A stretch of DNA of 64,000 bases, from NCBI GenBank assembly GCA_021186555.1, contig JAJKFL010000003.1:34398908-34462907 (forward strand). The letters are read 5' to 3'. The notes below the pieces were generated by a model that had not been told where the DNA came from, searched no databases, and was given only the letters and a program-made list of their open reading frames with translations. Origin of the DNA: Reticulitermes speratus (Eukaryota > Arthropoda > Insecta > Blattodea > Rhinotermitidae). Positions 1 through 11,440 of this stretch are shown here, in pieces. How positions within the stretch are numbered: the stretch's first letter is position 1; each line of letters begins with the position of its first letter. The position numbers were made by a program, and so were the translations under genes.

Positions 1-540
1 ATCGACCACCTATTGATTCTTACGTAATGTGAAACTTCTTTGGTGGAGACATCTGACGGTAATAGCATTGAGAACAGTAGGGGGGGGAGAGAGGGAGTGA
101 GGAGTATGGGGTGAACTTAAATCTAGGAAGTTTGGATTTTCTCTTCGTGTGAAGTATTTTCACCACACACAAGTAACGTTTCGATTTTGTTTGACCACGA
201 TTAATGAGGTAATTTATTGTAATAATTATCATCATTATCATAATAATTGTCATTATTTTGTCAGTTGTTTAACATGTGTTTTGCATTTCAACTGAGATTG
301 AATTTTAAAATGCACTGTATCCTTCCTAACACTATGAAAAGCAGCTGAAAATGATTATTTAAATATTTGTAGTAGGAAAGCTCTCTTTCCTGAGGACGCA
401 TTGTCATGTTTTATCCTAATTTATTTATTGTCAGTGCTGAATTTTCTTATTTCAGTCGTTGTGATTTAGGTTTAATTTTATGTAGTCTTTCATTTATAGT
501 GCTTGCCCGATTTAGGATATTCGAAGTAACACATCAACAA
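1..540. other. Non-coding AT-rich sequence
   Basis: No open frame or recognisable repeat. It contains a purine-rich patch at 78-108 (a run of G followed by GAGAGAGGGAG) and an AT-rich patch of TAAT/ATCATT words near 205-255. The short open frames here are low-complexity and not credible as genes. Confidence 0.6.
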
Positions 541-555
541 TAACTACTGCTACTG

Positions 556-600
<45 letters not shown>

Positions 601-634
601 AAATAATAATAATATTAATAATAATAATAATAAT
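541..634. repeat. Compound (CTA)n/(TAA)n microsatellite
   Basis: A run of CTA triplets (541-600) passes directly into AAT/TAA triplets (601-634). The array ends about 16 bases before a splice-acceptor-like sequence at 635-650. Confidence 0.9.
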
Positions 635-650
635 TGTTTTATCTTTGCAG

Positions 651-833
651 GAGAATTGGCTTTTTAAAAACTTTATATTTCGCCGACTGATATTTTTCGC
701 CCTTATAGTAACCAATTATGCATTGATGCGGAGAAGAAATGTGTACAGAGTGCCTTATTACCGAATCGGCTGGCGATATAATGGTTTCCGAATGCTCTCA
801 CCAAATGTTGTGATTGCTCGCGTTGTATTCTGA
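651..833 (+). CDS. Candidate terminal exon, unrecognised
   Basis: A good 3' splice-site-like sequence (TTGTTTTATCTTTGCAG, ending at 650) is followed by an open frame of 60 codons to a TGA at 831-833. The frame starts ENWLFKNFIFRRL and ends VVIARVVF. The product would be basic and aromatic-rich, with a hydrophobic stretch near residues 13-20. I recognise no family. The microsatellite just upstream makes a chance acceptor plausible. Nothing downstream to 1.7 kb looks coding. Transcript evidence would decide; treat as weak. Confidence 0.15.
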   Translation, partial: ENWLFKNFIFRRLIFFALIVTNYALMRRRNVYRVPYYRIGWRYNGFRMLSPNVVIARVVF

Positions 834-1689
834 AAGTTCCGATTTCATATTTCTACTCAATACAGGCTATTCTGATTTTTTCTTTGTTTTCCTTAATGCC
901 TCTATATAATAAAATAATGCCTTACGTTATATTAGGACACGATTGTTTCGTATCACATCCTTAGCAATTTATTACTCGCTGAACAATTGACGTTATACGA
1001 CATGAGGAATTGACAGAATTGTTAAATGCACCAAAAGTAAATACAATCAACAAGGAAGCCGTTAAAATATCAACTGACTATAGGCACGTTAATTGTGTAT
1101 TTAACAACTGTCTGCCTCTGTCTTTTGTGGCCTACTGACGCACCAGCCTGCATCACGACCTTATGGTTTCATTCCCGAGCAGAAACTCAATGGATTAAAT
1201 AATATATCAAACCAGCAAAACTTCCTACAATTCATATTACCTAGACTATATAACATTTGGGTTATGAAAAAGCTGTTGTTTTATCTGTGAAACGAACACA
1301 AATGTGTCTGTATTTATTACTACAAGAGTTTCAGGGGTTGAGATGGATCACGCCAGTGTCGTCACCACTGCACTATTCATGTGCTGTTAACCCAATTTAG
1401 TTTAGCCACGGAAGACTTTGGTATTTGAAAAACGTTTGCGTAACTGCTAATACAAATCTTGCATATGAAGTCAGAAGTCAAGACCACAAATAAGCAATGA
1501 TAATAATAAATGATACACAAATGTATACATCAGCAAATTATTTAACCGCACCATTTAGAAGTAAAAACCGAATTTCTTGTATACGAAAAAGAACCATAAA
1601 AGATTTTTAAAATATGTGTGTTATATTCTAGGGTATGTATGGGAATAAGATGTGTATATACGAGTATATATAGACATATATTTAATAGG
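834..1689. other. Stretch without recognisable genes
   Basis: Unique-looking AT-rich DNA. I found no open frame of note, no inverted repeat and no recognised transposon here. Confidence 0.5.
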
Positions 1690-1840
1690 GTTTAGTTGGG
1701 GAAACCTGAATGAAAAAGGCCAGTTGTAAGACCTAAGTGCAGATGGGAGGATAAGTTTAAAATGGATCTTAAATAGATTGGCAGGGCTTGACTGGATTCA
1801 TTTGGCTCAGGACACTGTCAAATGATGGGCTGTTTTTAAA
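1690..1840 (+). pseudogene. Non-LTR retrotransposon fragment, LINE family A (3' end)
   Basis: Read on the + strand, this decodes with interruptions to the end of a LINE polyprotein: GKPE-KRPVVRPKCRWEDKFKMDLK, where the family consensus has GKPEGKRPLGRPRRRWEDNIKMDLQEVG. Stops replace Gly/Trp-type codons and the frame is lost after the GRAxLD segment. The same segment recurs at 2905-3245, 47690-47800, 48050-48310, 54150-54350 and, best preserved, on the - strand at 62995-63440. It is a dead, 5'-truncated copy. Confidence 0.75.
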
Positions 1841-2749
1841 ACTGTAATGAACTTTCAGGTACGATAAAATGCTGTCCATTTCTTAACCAACTAAAGCACT
1901 CTAAGACGTAGTCTGCTCCGTGGAGTTGGATGGTATTTGTTCTTGTATTATAACAAATATCTGTTTCTATACATCACTGTTAAATAGAAATGGAAATTAT
2001 TTTCATTGAAGTTTGTATTCAAAATTGTAAATTATATGTTTTTTTCTGTTTTTACTGAATTTTTTGTTGTTGCGAGACCATTGTTATCAACTGGCGTTGT
2101 TCCACGGAACCAGTTACACTGTTTGTTTACGGGTGGTACAGAATCCGAGGAAGTAAATTTTTACGTAGTCACCTCTACATTCCCTGCCACTTATAAGAAA
2201 CGTGTAAGCACATGCAGCTAATTTTCCATGAACTTTGTTTAATTTAACCGTTTACAGCTCAGTGGTAACTACGGGCTACCTACTTTACCCATCACAAACT
2301 CGGCATTTTGCTCACAGAACGAATACGTCTACCTATATTAGATTCGTATGATTTTCAGAATAAGCAAAGATTATTTTCCAAAAATGCTTTAACCAAATTG
2401 TCTTTGTAGTGTAGAAGCAGATGTCTGTTATATCCAACCCGTAGATTAGTGACTGAGATATCCCGACTCCTCTTTATCAACCAATGAAGGAAAATTGCTT
2501 TTTGCTAAATTAAAATGACTGTTTATTTCTCGTCATTAGAGTGCAATACAATACGGAAACAGAAGCACAGCTGGAACAGCTTTATAAAATGTGTCATCGG
2601 TAATGACTGTAAAATGTCAGCATTCCGTTGGCGAAGGAGTTAAGTGCAGGTCACTTTCGGAAGATATTTTGTGTCATTTTATGAGTAGAATATGACTGTC
2701 TGTAAGGAAAACTTGGCAAGATTGAGGTTTACAGAGCGCAGATGTTGAA

Positions 2750-2877
2750 GACTCTGGTCTTCTGAGATGTTACAATGCGTTGTGAGATAAAGAGATCCCG
2801 ACGTTTCGAAAGAACATATTGCATGTCGTGACCGGTTAGCCACTCTACACGGCTTAACATCACAGAAGACTAGAGTC
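2750..2877. mobile_element. Foldback (hairpin) element, about 128 bp
   Basis: The ends are inverted repeats of about 23 bp: GACTCTGGTCTTCTGAGATG at 2750 and, read from the other strand, GACTCTAGTCTTCTGTGATG at 2877, with two mismatches in 23 bp. The interior carries CCCGACGTTTCG, the reverse of the GAAACGTCGG motif found in many repeats of this window. The - strand open frame over it (2679-2882) is a by-product of the repeat and not a gene. Confidence 0.7.
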
Positions 2878-2904
2878 CTCACAGAATAAATTGTTATTTA
2901 GAAG

Positions 2905-3245
2905 GCTATACATGTTTTTGCTCTGTATAGGTGTGAAACTTGTCTGTGACTGTCCTATGAAAGGAGGGAAATAGATTGAGCGTGTTTGAAGAATGGTAGT
3001 GATGAAGTTGTCGGGAGTTAAGAGTTAAGAAGCAAAAGCAGGTTTGAACAGTTACACAATGAGGAAATTATGTTTTTTGCGCTACACGAAATAATATTCG
3101 CATATCAGGAACAAGGATTTGCAGGACATGCAGTAGGCTTGTGACGGATGCAAAATGTGTAGAAAGTCGTAGTTGGAAAGTACCGCTTTGAAAACCTGGG
3201 CTTTGGTTGGAGCATAATATAAATGTAGATGCTAAATACCTACAA
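2905..3245 (+). pseudogene. LINE family A 3' fragment
   Basis: Degenerate + strand copy of the LINE end seen at 62995-63440. Recognisable pieces in order are EGNRLSVFEEW (consensus EEHRLRVFENRV), a segment containing TTACACAATGAGGA (LHNEEL), AGHAVG (AGHVARM) and KYRFENLGFGWS. Frameshifts separate the blocks. It lies about 1 kb downstream of the 1690-1840 fragment of the same family. Confidence 0.6.
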
Positions 3246-3384
3246 TGTGACGGATTCGAATGGATTCATCCGGTACAGATCGGCATTAGTGGCACGTTCC
3301 GTGCCGCGTAAAGGATGGGGCATTTCCTGACCAGCCGAGAGACTATCAGGAATTACTATGATGAATGGTTCGGCAACTTATAAC

Positions 3385-3547
3385 CAGGGATGACAAATCA
3401 CAGGCACCAGGTCGCCTGGGCTTCAACATTTGTATGATGGCGGCTAAAATTTGAGGGCCCTCAGTATGAAACTTGCTTCACGACACCATTATGGCGCCAA
3501 GAATTTTGAGGTGGTTCCTAGATGTTTGGAAAATTTGTGGATACCTG
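3385..3547 (-). mobile_element. hAT-type MITE, copy 1 (163 bp)
   Basis: Terminal inverted repeats are of the CAGGGGTGTACAAA type and degenerate here (CAGGGATGACAAATC at the left, ATTTGTGGATACCTG at the right). The flanking 8-mers CTTATAAC and CTTGTATC agree at 6 of 8 positions, as expected for an old 8-bp hAT target duplication. The interior matches copies at 3711, 25753 and 34233 in the opposite orientation. No transposase is encoded, so it is non-autonomous. Confidence 0.75.
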
Positions 3548-3710
3548 CTTGTATCCCATTTATTAAAGCCGCACAACCCATTTATTAAAGGCGTACAATA
3601 ACTTCGAAATTCATGTAATAACTGAAGCCTTCAGTTGGACATATTATACAGTGGATCTCTAGAAGTGTAGTCGTGAATGTTTTGTACGTCTATAGATGGT
3701 CGGTCTGGGG

Positions 3711-3873
3711 CAGGGGTGTATAAAATTTCCAAAAATCAGGAGCCACCTCAAATTTCTGGGCGCCAGAATGGTGACAGGAAGCAAGTGACATATTGGGACT
3801 CACAAATTATAGGCGCCTCCGTGCAAGATTTAGTCGCCATGGCGACTTGGTGCCCGGGATTTGTGTACCCCTG
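3711..3873 (+). mobile_element. hAT-type MITE, copy 2 (163 bp)
   Basis: Starts CAGGGGTGTATAAAATTTCC and ends GGGATTTGTGTACCCCTG, giving clear terminal inverted repeats. Its length equals copy 1 and differs by one base from copies 3 and 4. Interior landmarks shared by the family are GAAGCAAGT and TGCCATGGCGAC-like words. The flanking 8-mers (GTCTGGGG and TTCTACGA) match poorly, so its target duplication has decayed. Confidence 0.8.
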
Positions 3874-4898
3874 TTCTACGATGTTTTAGCTAAGGATCCA
3901 CATATCTCGTTTTCGCATTCCAGTAGCGTTTACTTCCCGTAGACAATGCCGTTATTGCGACACAAGTGTGACGTGTTGACGCTTAGTTTTCTTGTTGTAG
4001 GGTTAGCCTGCCGAACTGGAGCATAGTCTGTACGCTAATTTAATTACCATTCAACACTACCAGCTTTAGTCATGCAACAACCCACACAGCTTGTTTGACT
4101 GATATAATCGTGTCCATTTGAAAAGAGAATTAATTTTTCTACGGTTTGCTACATAAACACATACTTTTACAGCCTTGTGTATATAAATCACTAACTAAGA
4201 AATAATGTTTTAATAATGAACGTTTTGAAGTAGTTTAGTATGTCCTCTCGCACGTTAGCAGCCATAAAAACATGCAGAAGTCATTAAAGGTGTTGAAGTC
4301 TTCTAGAAACTTTTTTGACCTATTTTCAAAGCTTGATACACGGTATTAGCGTGTGCAGCTTGGGTAAGTGAAACCTTTTCAAGATGTACACGAAACGTAT
4401 ATGGAGGTAATTAAATGTTCATGTGTTCTTTATGCCCGGTTCTCGAAGGAGATAAGTGGTCATTTTCATGCTATGGCCGTCCTTTATATCGTAAAGCGTG
4501 TAGTCCAGGGCAAATGCAACCGGTGCACGTTAAAATGAGACAAATGTGGTTTATGTGGTAAACATCTCTTGAAGTACCGGTAACTCTAGTTATCGCCTTT
4601 CGTTTTCTTACAAAGTGTGACTCTCGTTAATCCAATTTTTTTTTATTTCAGATGGATTGTTGTTATTTATTATTTCTTTAAAGACGAAAACCCTTTGATG
4701 AATTGCCCTTATAGAATAATATGGACATATACATTTATAAATCTCGTTACGAATGACCGCTTCTTAATCAAAATAATATTATTAGCTCACTTTGAGAGTA
4801 ACAATAAATTACCATTTAGATTTGATTCGTGTGAAACATCGCGTAACATCTTTAAAAGAACATAGGCCATTTTTTAACAAGCTGGGTTTATCCTTCAG
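3874..4898. other. Stretch without recognisable genes
   Basis: AT-rich. A splice-acceptor-like sequence (a T-run followed by ATTTCAG at about 4651) is followed by an open frame that reads as low-complexity AT-rich sequence ending at 4865. I do not count it as a gene. Confidence 0.4.
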
Positions 4899-4992
4899 TT
4901 ATCTATTATTTTGTATTCGTGAGAGACTTAAACATTTCCTTGAACCAGCTAGGAGGGCGACTGTTAACAGGCGGGTCGCTGCTATGGGACAG
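4899..4992 (+). CDS. Candidate internal exon, 94 nt
   Basis: A plausible acceptor (GGGTTTATCCTTCAG, ending 4898) and a plausible donor (ACAG followed by GTAATA at 4993) bracket an open frame. In that frame it reads YLLFCIRERLKHFLEPARRA and continues as TVNRRVAAMGQ. The segment is richer in G+C than its surroundings. I do not recognise the sequence, and pairs of splice-like signals are common by chance. Confidence 0.15.
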
Positions 4993-5369
4993 GTAATATA
5001 CTCACTGTGTGCAAGTGTAATGAAGCGTATTACAGAAAGTGTGTAGTATGGGATATGGCCGTAAATCGCAGCAGTGTCACTGCCCAGTGCCCTGGAGGGA
5101 TCCTGATCATCGGCTATTGCTCGAATAATAATAGTAATAAATTAGTAATACTAACACGTTTCATATAGTCAGAAAGTTTTTGGCAAAACAGTGAATGAGA
5201 AGTGCTTGATCAGTGAGACCCGTACTGTTTTGAGAACCAGCGAAACTGTTGTGAAGTGAGGAACGTGAATTATGATGATGACAATAATAATTTTTGTCGT
5301 GCTTACTCATAGCTTAGTAGTCAGGAACAAAGACAGCACTAATACATAAAATTAAAATACGCACGTACA

Positions 5370-5458
5370 TACAAACAAAACAAAGAACAAAGCAAGGCAA
5401 AACAAAAACAATAGCAGTAATGATGATAATAACAATAATAATGATGATAATAATAAAT
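5370..5458. repeat. A-rich simple repeat
   Basis: (ACAAA)n-like sequence passing into ATA/ATG triplets, imperfect throughout. Confidence 0.7.
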
Positions 5459-5539
5459 ATCCTTGATTAAAATATTGACTTATCCCAGTTACAAAAATTC
5501 AAGCTGACCCATCTCTTTCGAATACGCCTGACATTTTCG

Positions 5540-5665
5540 AGGGTCAAGTAGTCCAAGAACAAATTCTTGGACTAGTTGAAGATGGGACAGATAGGTTGTC
5601 CCGAAACGTCGGTACGAAACTATCATTCGACGCTGCGTAAAATCCCAAAAGAGCGCAGATCTAAA
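5540..5665 (+). repeat. Dispersed repeat with GAAACGTCGG core, copy A
   Basis: From GAAGATGGGACAG at about 5578 to GAGCGCAGATCT this matches 63845-63930 closely. It contains a GGGAC...GTCCC stem directly before GAAACGTCGG, and its end carries GACGCTGCGTAAAATCCC followed by AGAGCGCAGATCT. Just upstream, 5549-5574 is a perfect 11-bp hairpin (TAGTCCAAGAA, 4-nt loop, TTCTTGGACTA). Confidence 0.75.
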
Positions 5666-7509
5666 AAATTGCTTTGATTGAAGTAATTAAGTTACTTGAA
5701 ACGTAACTCATGATAACAAATATGTATTCTGTTTTGTATTATGTATGAGTTTTGTTCTGGTACTGTTTAGCTTAGTGTGATCAGCCGGTCTGTTGTAATA
5801 AAGAACGTATCTACGACTAAAAGTCAGTATAAATTCATAACGGCTGTTTATGGTAGATTTACTGTTATACACTGTATTCTTTACAGATATAAGTGTACTC
5901 CTAACATTTAGAGAACACACATTTTCTCAGTGAATATAGAGTGAGCAGAATGAGATTGTTATACGAAACAGAACTATAATCGCGTAGTTACAGCGGTATA
6001 AAACATTCAACAAGTGAATTATCATCGTGTTATTATTGTACTTGGGAGCAGACGTTGCTATGGTGATGGCTCTTATCTCTCACCCTCAACCCCCCGCTAG
6101 CGGCTGTTTATATCGTCGCTATGGCCATTACTAAGAGTTCAAATCACCGATATAACCTCTCACCCATGAGTACATTTTCAACTGCCATCGTCACTGTGTT
6201 ACGCTGCGCTTCCACTGTAAAATCAGACCAGTCAGAGAAACAGGTTTGTCAAGATTTTTTTGTTGCATGTTTAGGCAAAAGTGAAATGAAGTAAGCTGTT
6301 CTATTTGCATGTCCGAATTTAATGTGTTTAACATCATTGCTTATATTTAACACACCTGTAGCGAAACAGTGCTCCAAACTAGAAGAATGTCTCTTGTGTC
6401 CAGGAAGTTGTCGGTTCGAAAACCGAGCTGGTATTGTGGGAGAATATAACAGTTTTAACGACATGCAGGCTTCGAGAATAATATATGATATCATTAATTC
6501 ACATTTAAATACTTCGTTTTAAGTTGTGAATTTCTTAACCGATTATCGCCCTAAAAGGTTTCTTTTTCTGTCTGTGGGCTCTCTGTAGCCTTTTCTTCAT
6601 ATTCTTTTTGCCTGGTTCTCTGTTCAGATGTTGTCAAGACAAGATTTTAATTTATTTCACAATCGACTGTTCTATAGCTTTAATTCTTAAAACAGGTCCT
6701 ATATTTTGAAAGTGCGGTCCTCAGTCTTTAAACCCTCTTGCCTTGAGGTAATTTCTGTAGCTTTCCAAAATTTCGTTCTTGGCATTACAGTGTCCAAAGA
6801 CTAACTCTACGCTTCATAAGCTGAGTAGAAAACGTGCGGGCTGTTTAATTACAGAGACAAAGTCTTACGGTACTGTAATGACGGAAATACATAGAATCTG
6901 AAGTGACGTTACTGTACGAGGTCGAAACATAAGCTGTTATTTTCTGTCGGTATTAGTGCGACGAACCGAGAAAATTGGCTCAAGAAATAGCGCTTATGAT
7001 TTTTATTGTTTGGAGGTGGCCGGTTCGAATCTTCTGTAGTTGCCGACTACTTTCTGAGATTTTTTCTTTTTTTGACTTAATGGAAGTCGTTGTTAATCAG
7101 TATTGGTGGAATATATGTGCAGCGTACGCATGTTTAGCCACAAACATAAACTTTCCTGCACAGTTTTCTCTATCAAGTGCTGGTTGTTTTGATGGGCTGT
7201 GGTATTGATTGACCAAACATTCAGCACTATTATCACGCCTTGTGTTAGCCTACATATAGGATACCCAGTGAAAATATACCCTCTCAAGTTCAGCCTTTTT
7301 CGTATGAGATTTTAAAGCATAAAACTTCGTGAGAGCCCCTAAAAGGTTTTTCTGTGTCTTTTGTTTTTTACCCTTATTTTGCTTTTATCGCAGCCATTTA
7401 TAATACGTAAATTTGGCATGGGATTTCGGACCGTACAAAGCCTAATTAAAGGAGTTATGTGCTTAAAACAGCTTGCCAATTATTACATTGGTTGTTATTT
7501 TTTTTACAG
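5666..7509. other. Stretch without recognisable genes
   Basis: No convincing exon or transposon. At 7019 there is an isolated RNA polymerase III B-box-like word (GGTTCGAATC) without the rest of a tRNA, possibly a decayed SINE. Confidence 0.4.
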
Positions 7510-7543
7510 ATTTACCAAGCGGACAAAAATAACTGTGACTCCT
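7510..7543 (+). CDS. Candidate 34-nt microexon
   Basis: A strong acceptor (GGTTGTTATTTTTTTTACAG, ending 7509) and a strong donor (GTAAGT at 7544) bracket 34 nt that read IYQADKNNCDS in an open frame starting in phase 0 and ending one base into the next codon. No neighbouring exon could be found to join it. AT-rich DNA yields such pairs by chance, so confidence is low. Confidence 0.15.
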
Positions 7544-7565
7544 GTAAGTTAGTCTTGTATTGCAA

Positions 7566-7762
7566 ACATGTCAATTGAAGGTAAAGCTATCCCTATACAG
7601 GCCTGGACAGGTCCTGAGGGTTCCAGGAAGTTGAGGCTCCCACATTTCCAGACAGTCGCCACATGAATGTGTTAAGGTTGTCAGCCTTTCGCATCGGTCG
7701 CCTTTACCCCCAGGAGATATACCTGGTACTCATTTCTGTTACAGGCTGATTCGACCCCATGG
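7566..7762 (-). mobile_element. SINE copy (CCTTTA-tail family), reverse orientation
   Basis: On the - strand it runs from GGGTCGAATCAG (B-box-like) through ATGAGTACCAGGTATATCTC and CTGGGGGTAAAGGCGACCG to a tail ending GGGATAGCTTTACCTT. The tail and the GTAAAGGCGRCCG block are shared with the copies at 37855, 46160 and 54405, so it belongs to the same superfamily although the body differs. Confidence 0.65.
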
Positions 7763-9231
7763 CAAACATGTCAGTTAACGTATGTAATAATCCGACCATG
7801 GAAAAGGGTGCAGCGGGCATTCACATAGACTACCAAATTGTAGATGTATTACGTAAATGAATAATACATACGTGAAATAGAACCCACAAAACAAATTTTC
7901 TTAAAAATATATTGTTTCTTTTGAAAGGTATTTTTCAATTTGGTAGACCTATTTTTTATTTTTTCCGATTACAAAACTACCATCTGTTTTGACAACAGGT
8001 AATAAAGATGTATAAGATGTTGTGTTGTAACATCTAGATGTCAAGATCTGAATTAAATTGCCTCGCATGTCGTGTTTTCCACTCTTAGGCTAGATAATAC
8101 CTTTTATTTGTCATTTTCAAAGACATTGTAAAGGTTGTCTTGAAATTTTTGTATTATTTTAAAGGTCGGCTGTCTTTCATTAAGCAAAATTTAACCTTAT
8201 CTCAGTGGCTCAGATATGGCTTCCGCAGATCCCCTGGCGTTGGGGGCTCCGTGTCAAAGGGCACTCAAATGTACAGAATACTGACATTTGTTGTGGGTGC
8301 TTGCTGATCCCGTTCTTCTGACGGAATGCAGTATTCTGGGTCCCTGTTATAAAATCTGAAAGTAACTTCCCTAATATTTATAGTGTGGCCCCAAATTACC
8401 GCGTCGCGGTTGGCCCCCGAACGGTTATCTACGCTACTGATTTATACTTTTATTGTAGACTGGAAATAACATTCTTAATGGACTGTGTATTTTCTGTAAA
8501 CCTGCTTTCTTTTCATTTCTCTGTAATTATAATTGCTTTTGTGTTTTGTTTCATTGATTTAGTTGCATAAAAAATTGTTGTGAGAGAGTAATCCATACGC
8601 ATCAACATGTTTTAATTTAAAACCAAATTAATGTTCAGTAATATTATGAAATCATTAACGAGAATGAAAAAGTAACTGTCTCGCGTATGTATGTTTTACT
8701 CATCCAGCATGTTATTCTAGAATCTCACCCTCTGGTTTGTCTTACCTTTTTAGCTTAAATAAATGAAAATATATGAAACTGTAAGTTTTGGTGTATTCTG
8801 TGAGTGTTGGTTGAGGTAGGAGCTGATTTATGACGTAGTATTACTATAATTACATTTGTTGAGATAATGCCACTGCCTGTGTTCTGTCTCTTGTTACCAA
8901 CAGATATTGTGAGCCGTATGTTCAGGTCATGACCGCCTCAGACGAAGGATTTACGTATGCAGTATGCCACTTTATAAAAAAGCCCAAAATTGCTTCTTAG
9001 GTTACTCTCTTATTCTGTCATGATATGCTCCTTCTTGTAGCGTTGGCGATTCTACTTTTCATCACTATTAATTATTTATTTATATTGTACCATTCACGAT
9101 TCATAATTAAGAGTTTAAATTAAAAATCATAGCCAAGTCACCTTCCAGTCCAAATCGCCAACAGCAATCCAGTTCAATTTATTAACATGTAATAATATTA
9201 ATAATAATAAACATTTCTCATAATGCGGGCA
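7763..9231. other. Stretch without recognisable genes
   Basis: Around 8205-8300 a GTGGCTCAGATATGGC word resembles a tRNA D-arm and may be the head of a decayed SINE. Otherwise nothing is recognisable. Confidence 0.35.
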
Positions 9232-9425
9232 AGTTTGGACGACTGGAGATTTGGGATTTGATTCTTGGAGGTGGTACAAATTTTTGTATTCGTCACTGCA
9301 TTCAGAGAGGCACCAGGGCCCACCCAGTCTCCTGTCCAATGCGTACCGTGGACTTTTTCTTAGTGGTTAAACGGTCGGGACATGAAGCCAACCGTTTCTT
9401 TGATCCAACGTTGACGGTTAAGAAG
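9232..9425 (+). mobile_element. Degenerate SINE copy (CCTTTA-tail family)
   Basis: A B-box-like GGGATTTGATTCTTGG is followed by a block containing GGGCCCACCCAGTCTCCTGT and then CAATGCGTACCGTGG, the counterpart of CCCAGTCTTTTATTCAATGG in the copy at 21175. The tail is missing or unrecognisable. Confidence 0.55.
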
Positions 9426-10956
9426 GACTGAACTTATTGATATCATATGAAGGTGCACTTTGTGTAGTTTTCTCCATCATTCTGTTCTTTTATTTCCCTT
9501 AAATCCAAACATTCTCTTCATATAGCAAATACCGTTTCACTGTTTGTCTTGTTCGCTCTTTAACATCACTTAAGAAATGCTGCCGAATTTGTAATGTTTA
9601 TAAATTTATGTTAAGGGTTTCCTTTGCCGTCGACACATAAATAATGCATAGAGAGGAAGAAAAAGAAAACTGCTTTTACAGATACGAGAATTTGTTGCTA
9701 CGTCATGTTTTGTAGCAAGAGAACCGAGTGTAATTTTTGTGAAGAAAAACTTGTGTATCAGACAACATGGAAGATCAGCGAAGCATTCAGCATGCATATA
9801 CAGAACTGTGCATGCTTCCCTCTCTGTTCCCTCGAGAGATGACGCCAGACATCTCGTCTCTGGGTCTCCTACAGACTCTTAAATTGTACTAACTTTTTCA
9901 AAAGCATTGTATCTATTCTTGCAACCAAACGTAGCTGTAACGATCTAGACTTACATATGGGGCTTGTAGAATTTTCACACGAAGAGAGACTGGAGTGACA
10001 AGTGGATGATAGAGGAGATCTATACCAAGTTAATTTAGAAGACTTGTGAACATGGAATGCAACGCATGAATGGGAAACTAAAGAAACTCGAAAGTAATTT
10101 GGAGAGATCTCAAATGAAAGATAATGCTGGGGTTCATTCAGGAAAGGAGGAAATTAGGGAGAAATGTTGTAAAGTAAAGAAACCGAGGATACACAAGGAA
10201 AACCCGTCACTTCCTTTTCATGGATTTGATTTTATTCTCCAGTATATGAGTTTCAGATAATGCAAGATTAGCCTTACTTGAGTAGATTTTTATTCAATTT
10301 ATTTCCAGTTTTCGTGATTACGTGGCACATTGAAATGGGATTCCACGTGTTTTCACTAAAGTGTTTGTGCAGTTTGATGTAACGACAAGTGTCTAGTCTA
10401 CATAAGAAGTAGGCCTAATCCACTTACGTACGTACCTAATATGGACTGGTAACCACATCAAACTGTTCTCACAGTGGGCATAGTATTTGTTTTCTTTGTG
10501 CTGCAGGTACTGCTAATCAATCTGTGTTTACCCTGCCCTGACTCCGAACTGTGTTGACTACACTACCCTGGTCCTTGAGTGAATTCCCTCAGATTCTAGG
10601 GTCGAATTTCGAGAGAGTGCATTGTAATGGGTAATTGTTGTAATGTGTGTGACGTATTAATTATAGTCATCCTTATATTTTTCTTTAGATCCTGATCAGT
10701 ATTTCAGGTCCTTAACGCAAAAGAGAAGTTATCCTCATAATACTTATCAAATTGAATGAATTTCGAGGAATAGCATGTTATTTTTATTACAATCAGTGGT
10801 TCGTCCCTCTTCTGAATATGAAGAATGAAACATGCCTTTATCCATACAAAAGCCTTGCGTTAGTATGAAATCCATGCCCTCGTAAAATCGTGTCTTTAAA
10901 AAACAACTGTAGAATTACATGTAGAGCCAGTGACTGCTTCCTGGAAGCGGAAGTTC
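9426..10956. other. Stretch without recognisable genes
   Basis: A short lysine-rich frame at 10057-10260 and a proline/cysteine-containing frame after a CTGCAG acceptor-like site near 10507 were considered. Neither has supporting context. Confidence 0.4.
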
Positions 10957-11024
10957 ACTTCAGATGTGGTCTAATGGTAATATAGGACATTCCCATTACC
11001 CTGTCTCAAACTCTATGGGATGTA
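10957..11024 (+). repeat. tRNA-like SINE head
   Basis: GTGGTCTAATGGTAATA is a good A-box/D-arm match. About 30 nt later CTGTCTCAAACTCTATGGG occupies the T-arm position with a decayed B box. It cannot fold as a functional tRNA and is probably the head of an old SINE. Confidence 0.4.
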
Positions 11025-11264
11025 GTATGCTATGAGTTAGTGCGGAATTTTCTTGCAACTTTTTTATCTTTTGTTTGGTTTACGAGTGAATTGCCAATGC
11101 AGACAATATAACGTAGTGCGTGGCAACTTGGAGTTATGTTTACTTCTGTTCCTGAAGTATAGGGAAGCGAAGAAAAATGGTATAAGAATGTCTGAATTTA
11201 TAACTTCAGTTTATTGAACCTGTGAGGAATACGGTGTATCTTTCAGAAAATTAAAACCGTGTGA

Positions 11265-11440
11265 TTGGTGGATATTGAAGTGAAAGAAATGTGGGAGAGG
11301 GGTTGGTCATACTGCTTACCTCCAACTAGCGCAGAGGTTGGGAATGAATGGAGCTATACCTCTGCTCCCCGTATATGCCCCCATGACATGAACAGGGACA
11401 ACATTGTCTTTTACCTTTTTGTTGGTCATATTCCTGACTT
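11265..11440 (+). mobile_element. 3' half of a CCTTTA-tail SINE
   Basis: It contains CTTACCTCCAACTAGCGCAG and ends ACAGGGACAACATTGTCTTTTACCTTTTT. This aligns with the last third of the copy at 37855-38155 (CTTACCTCCATCTAGTGCC ... AGGGACAACTTCACCTTTAC). The tRNA head is absent. Confidence 0.65.
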
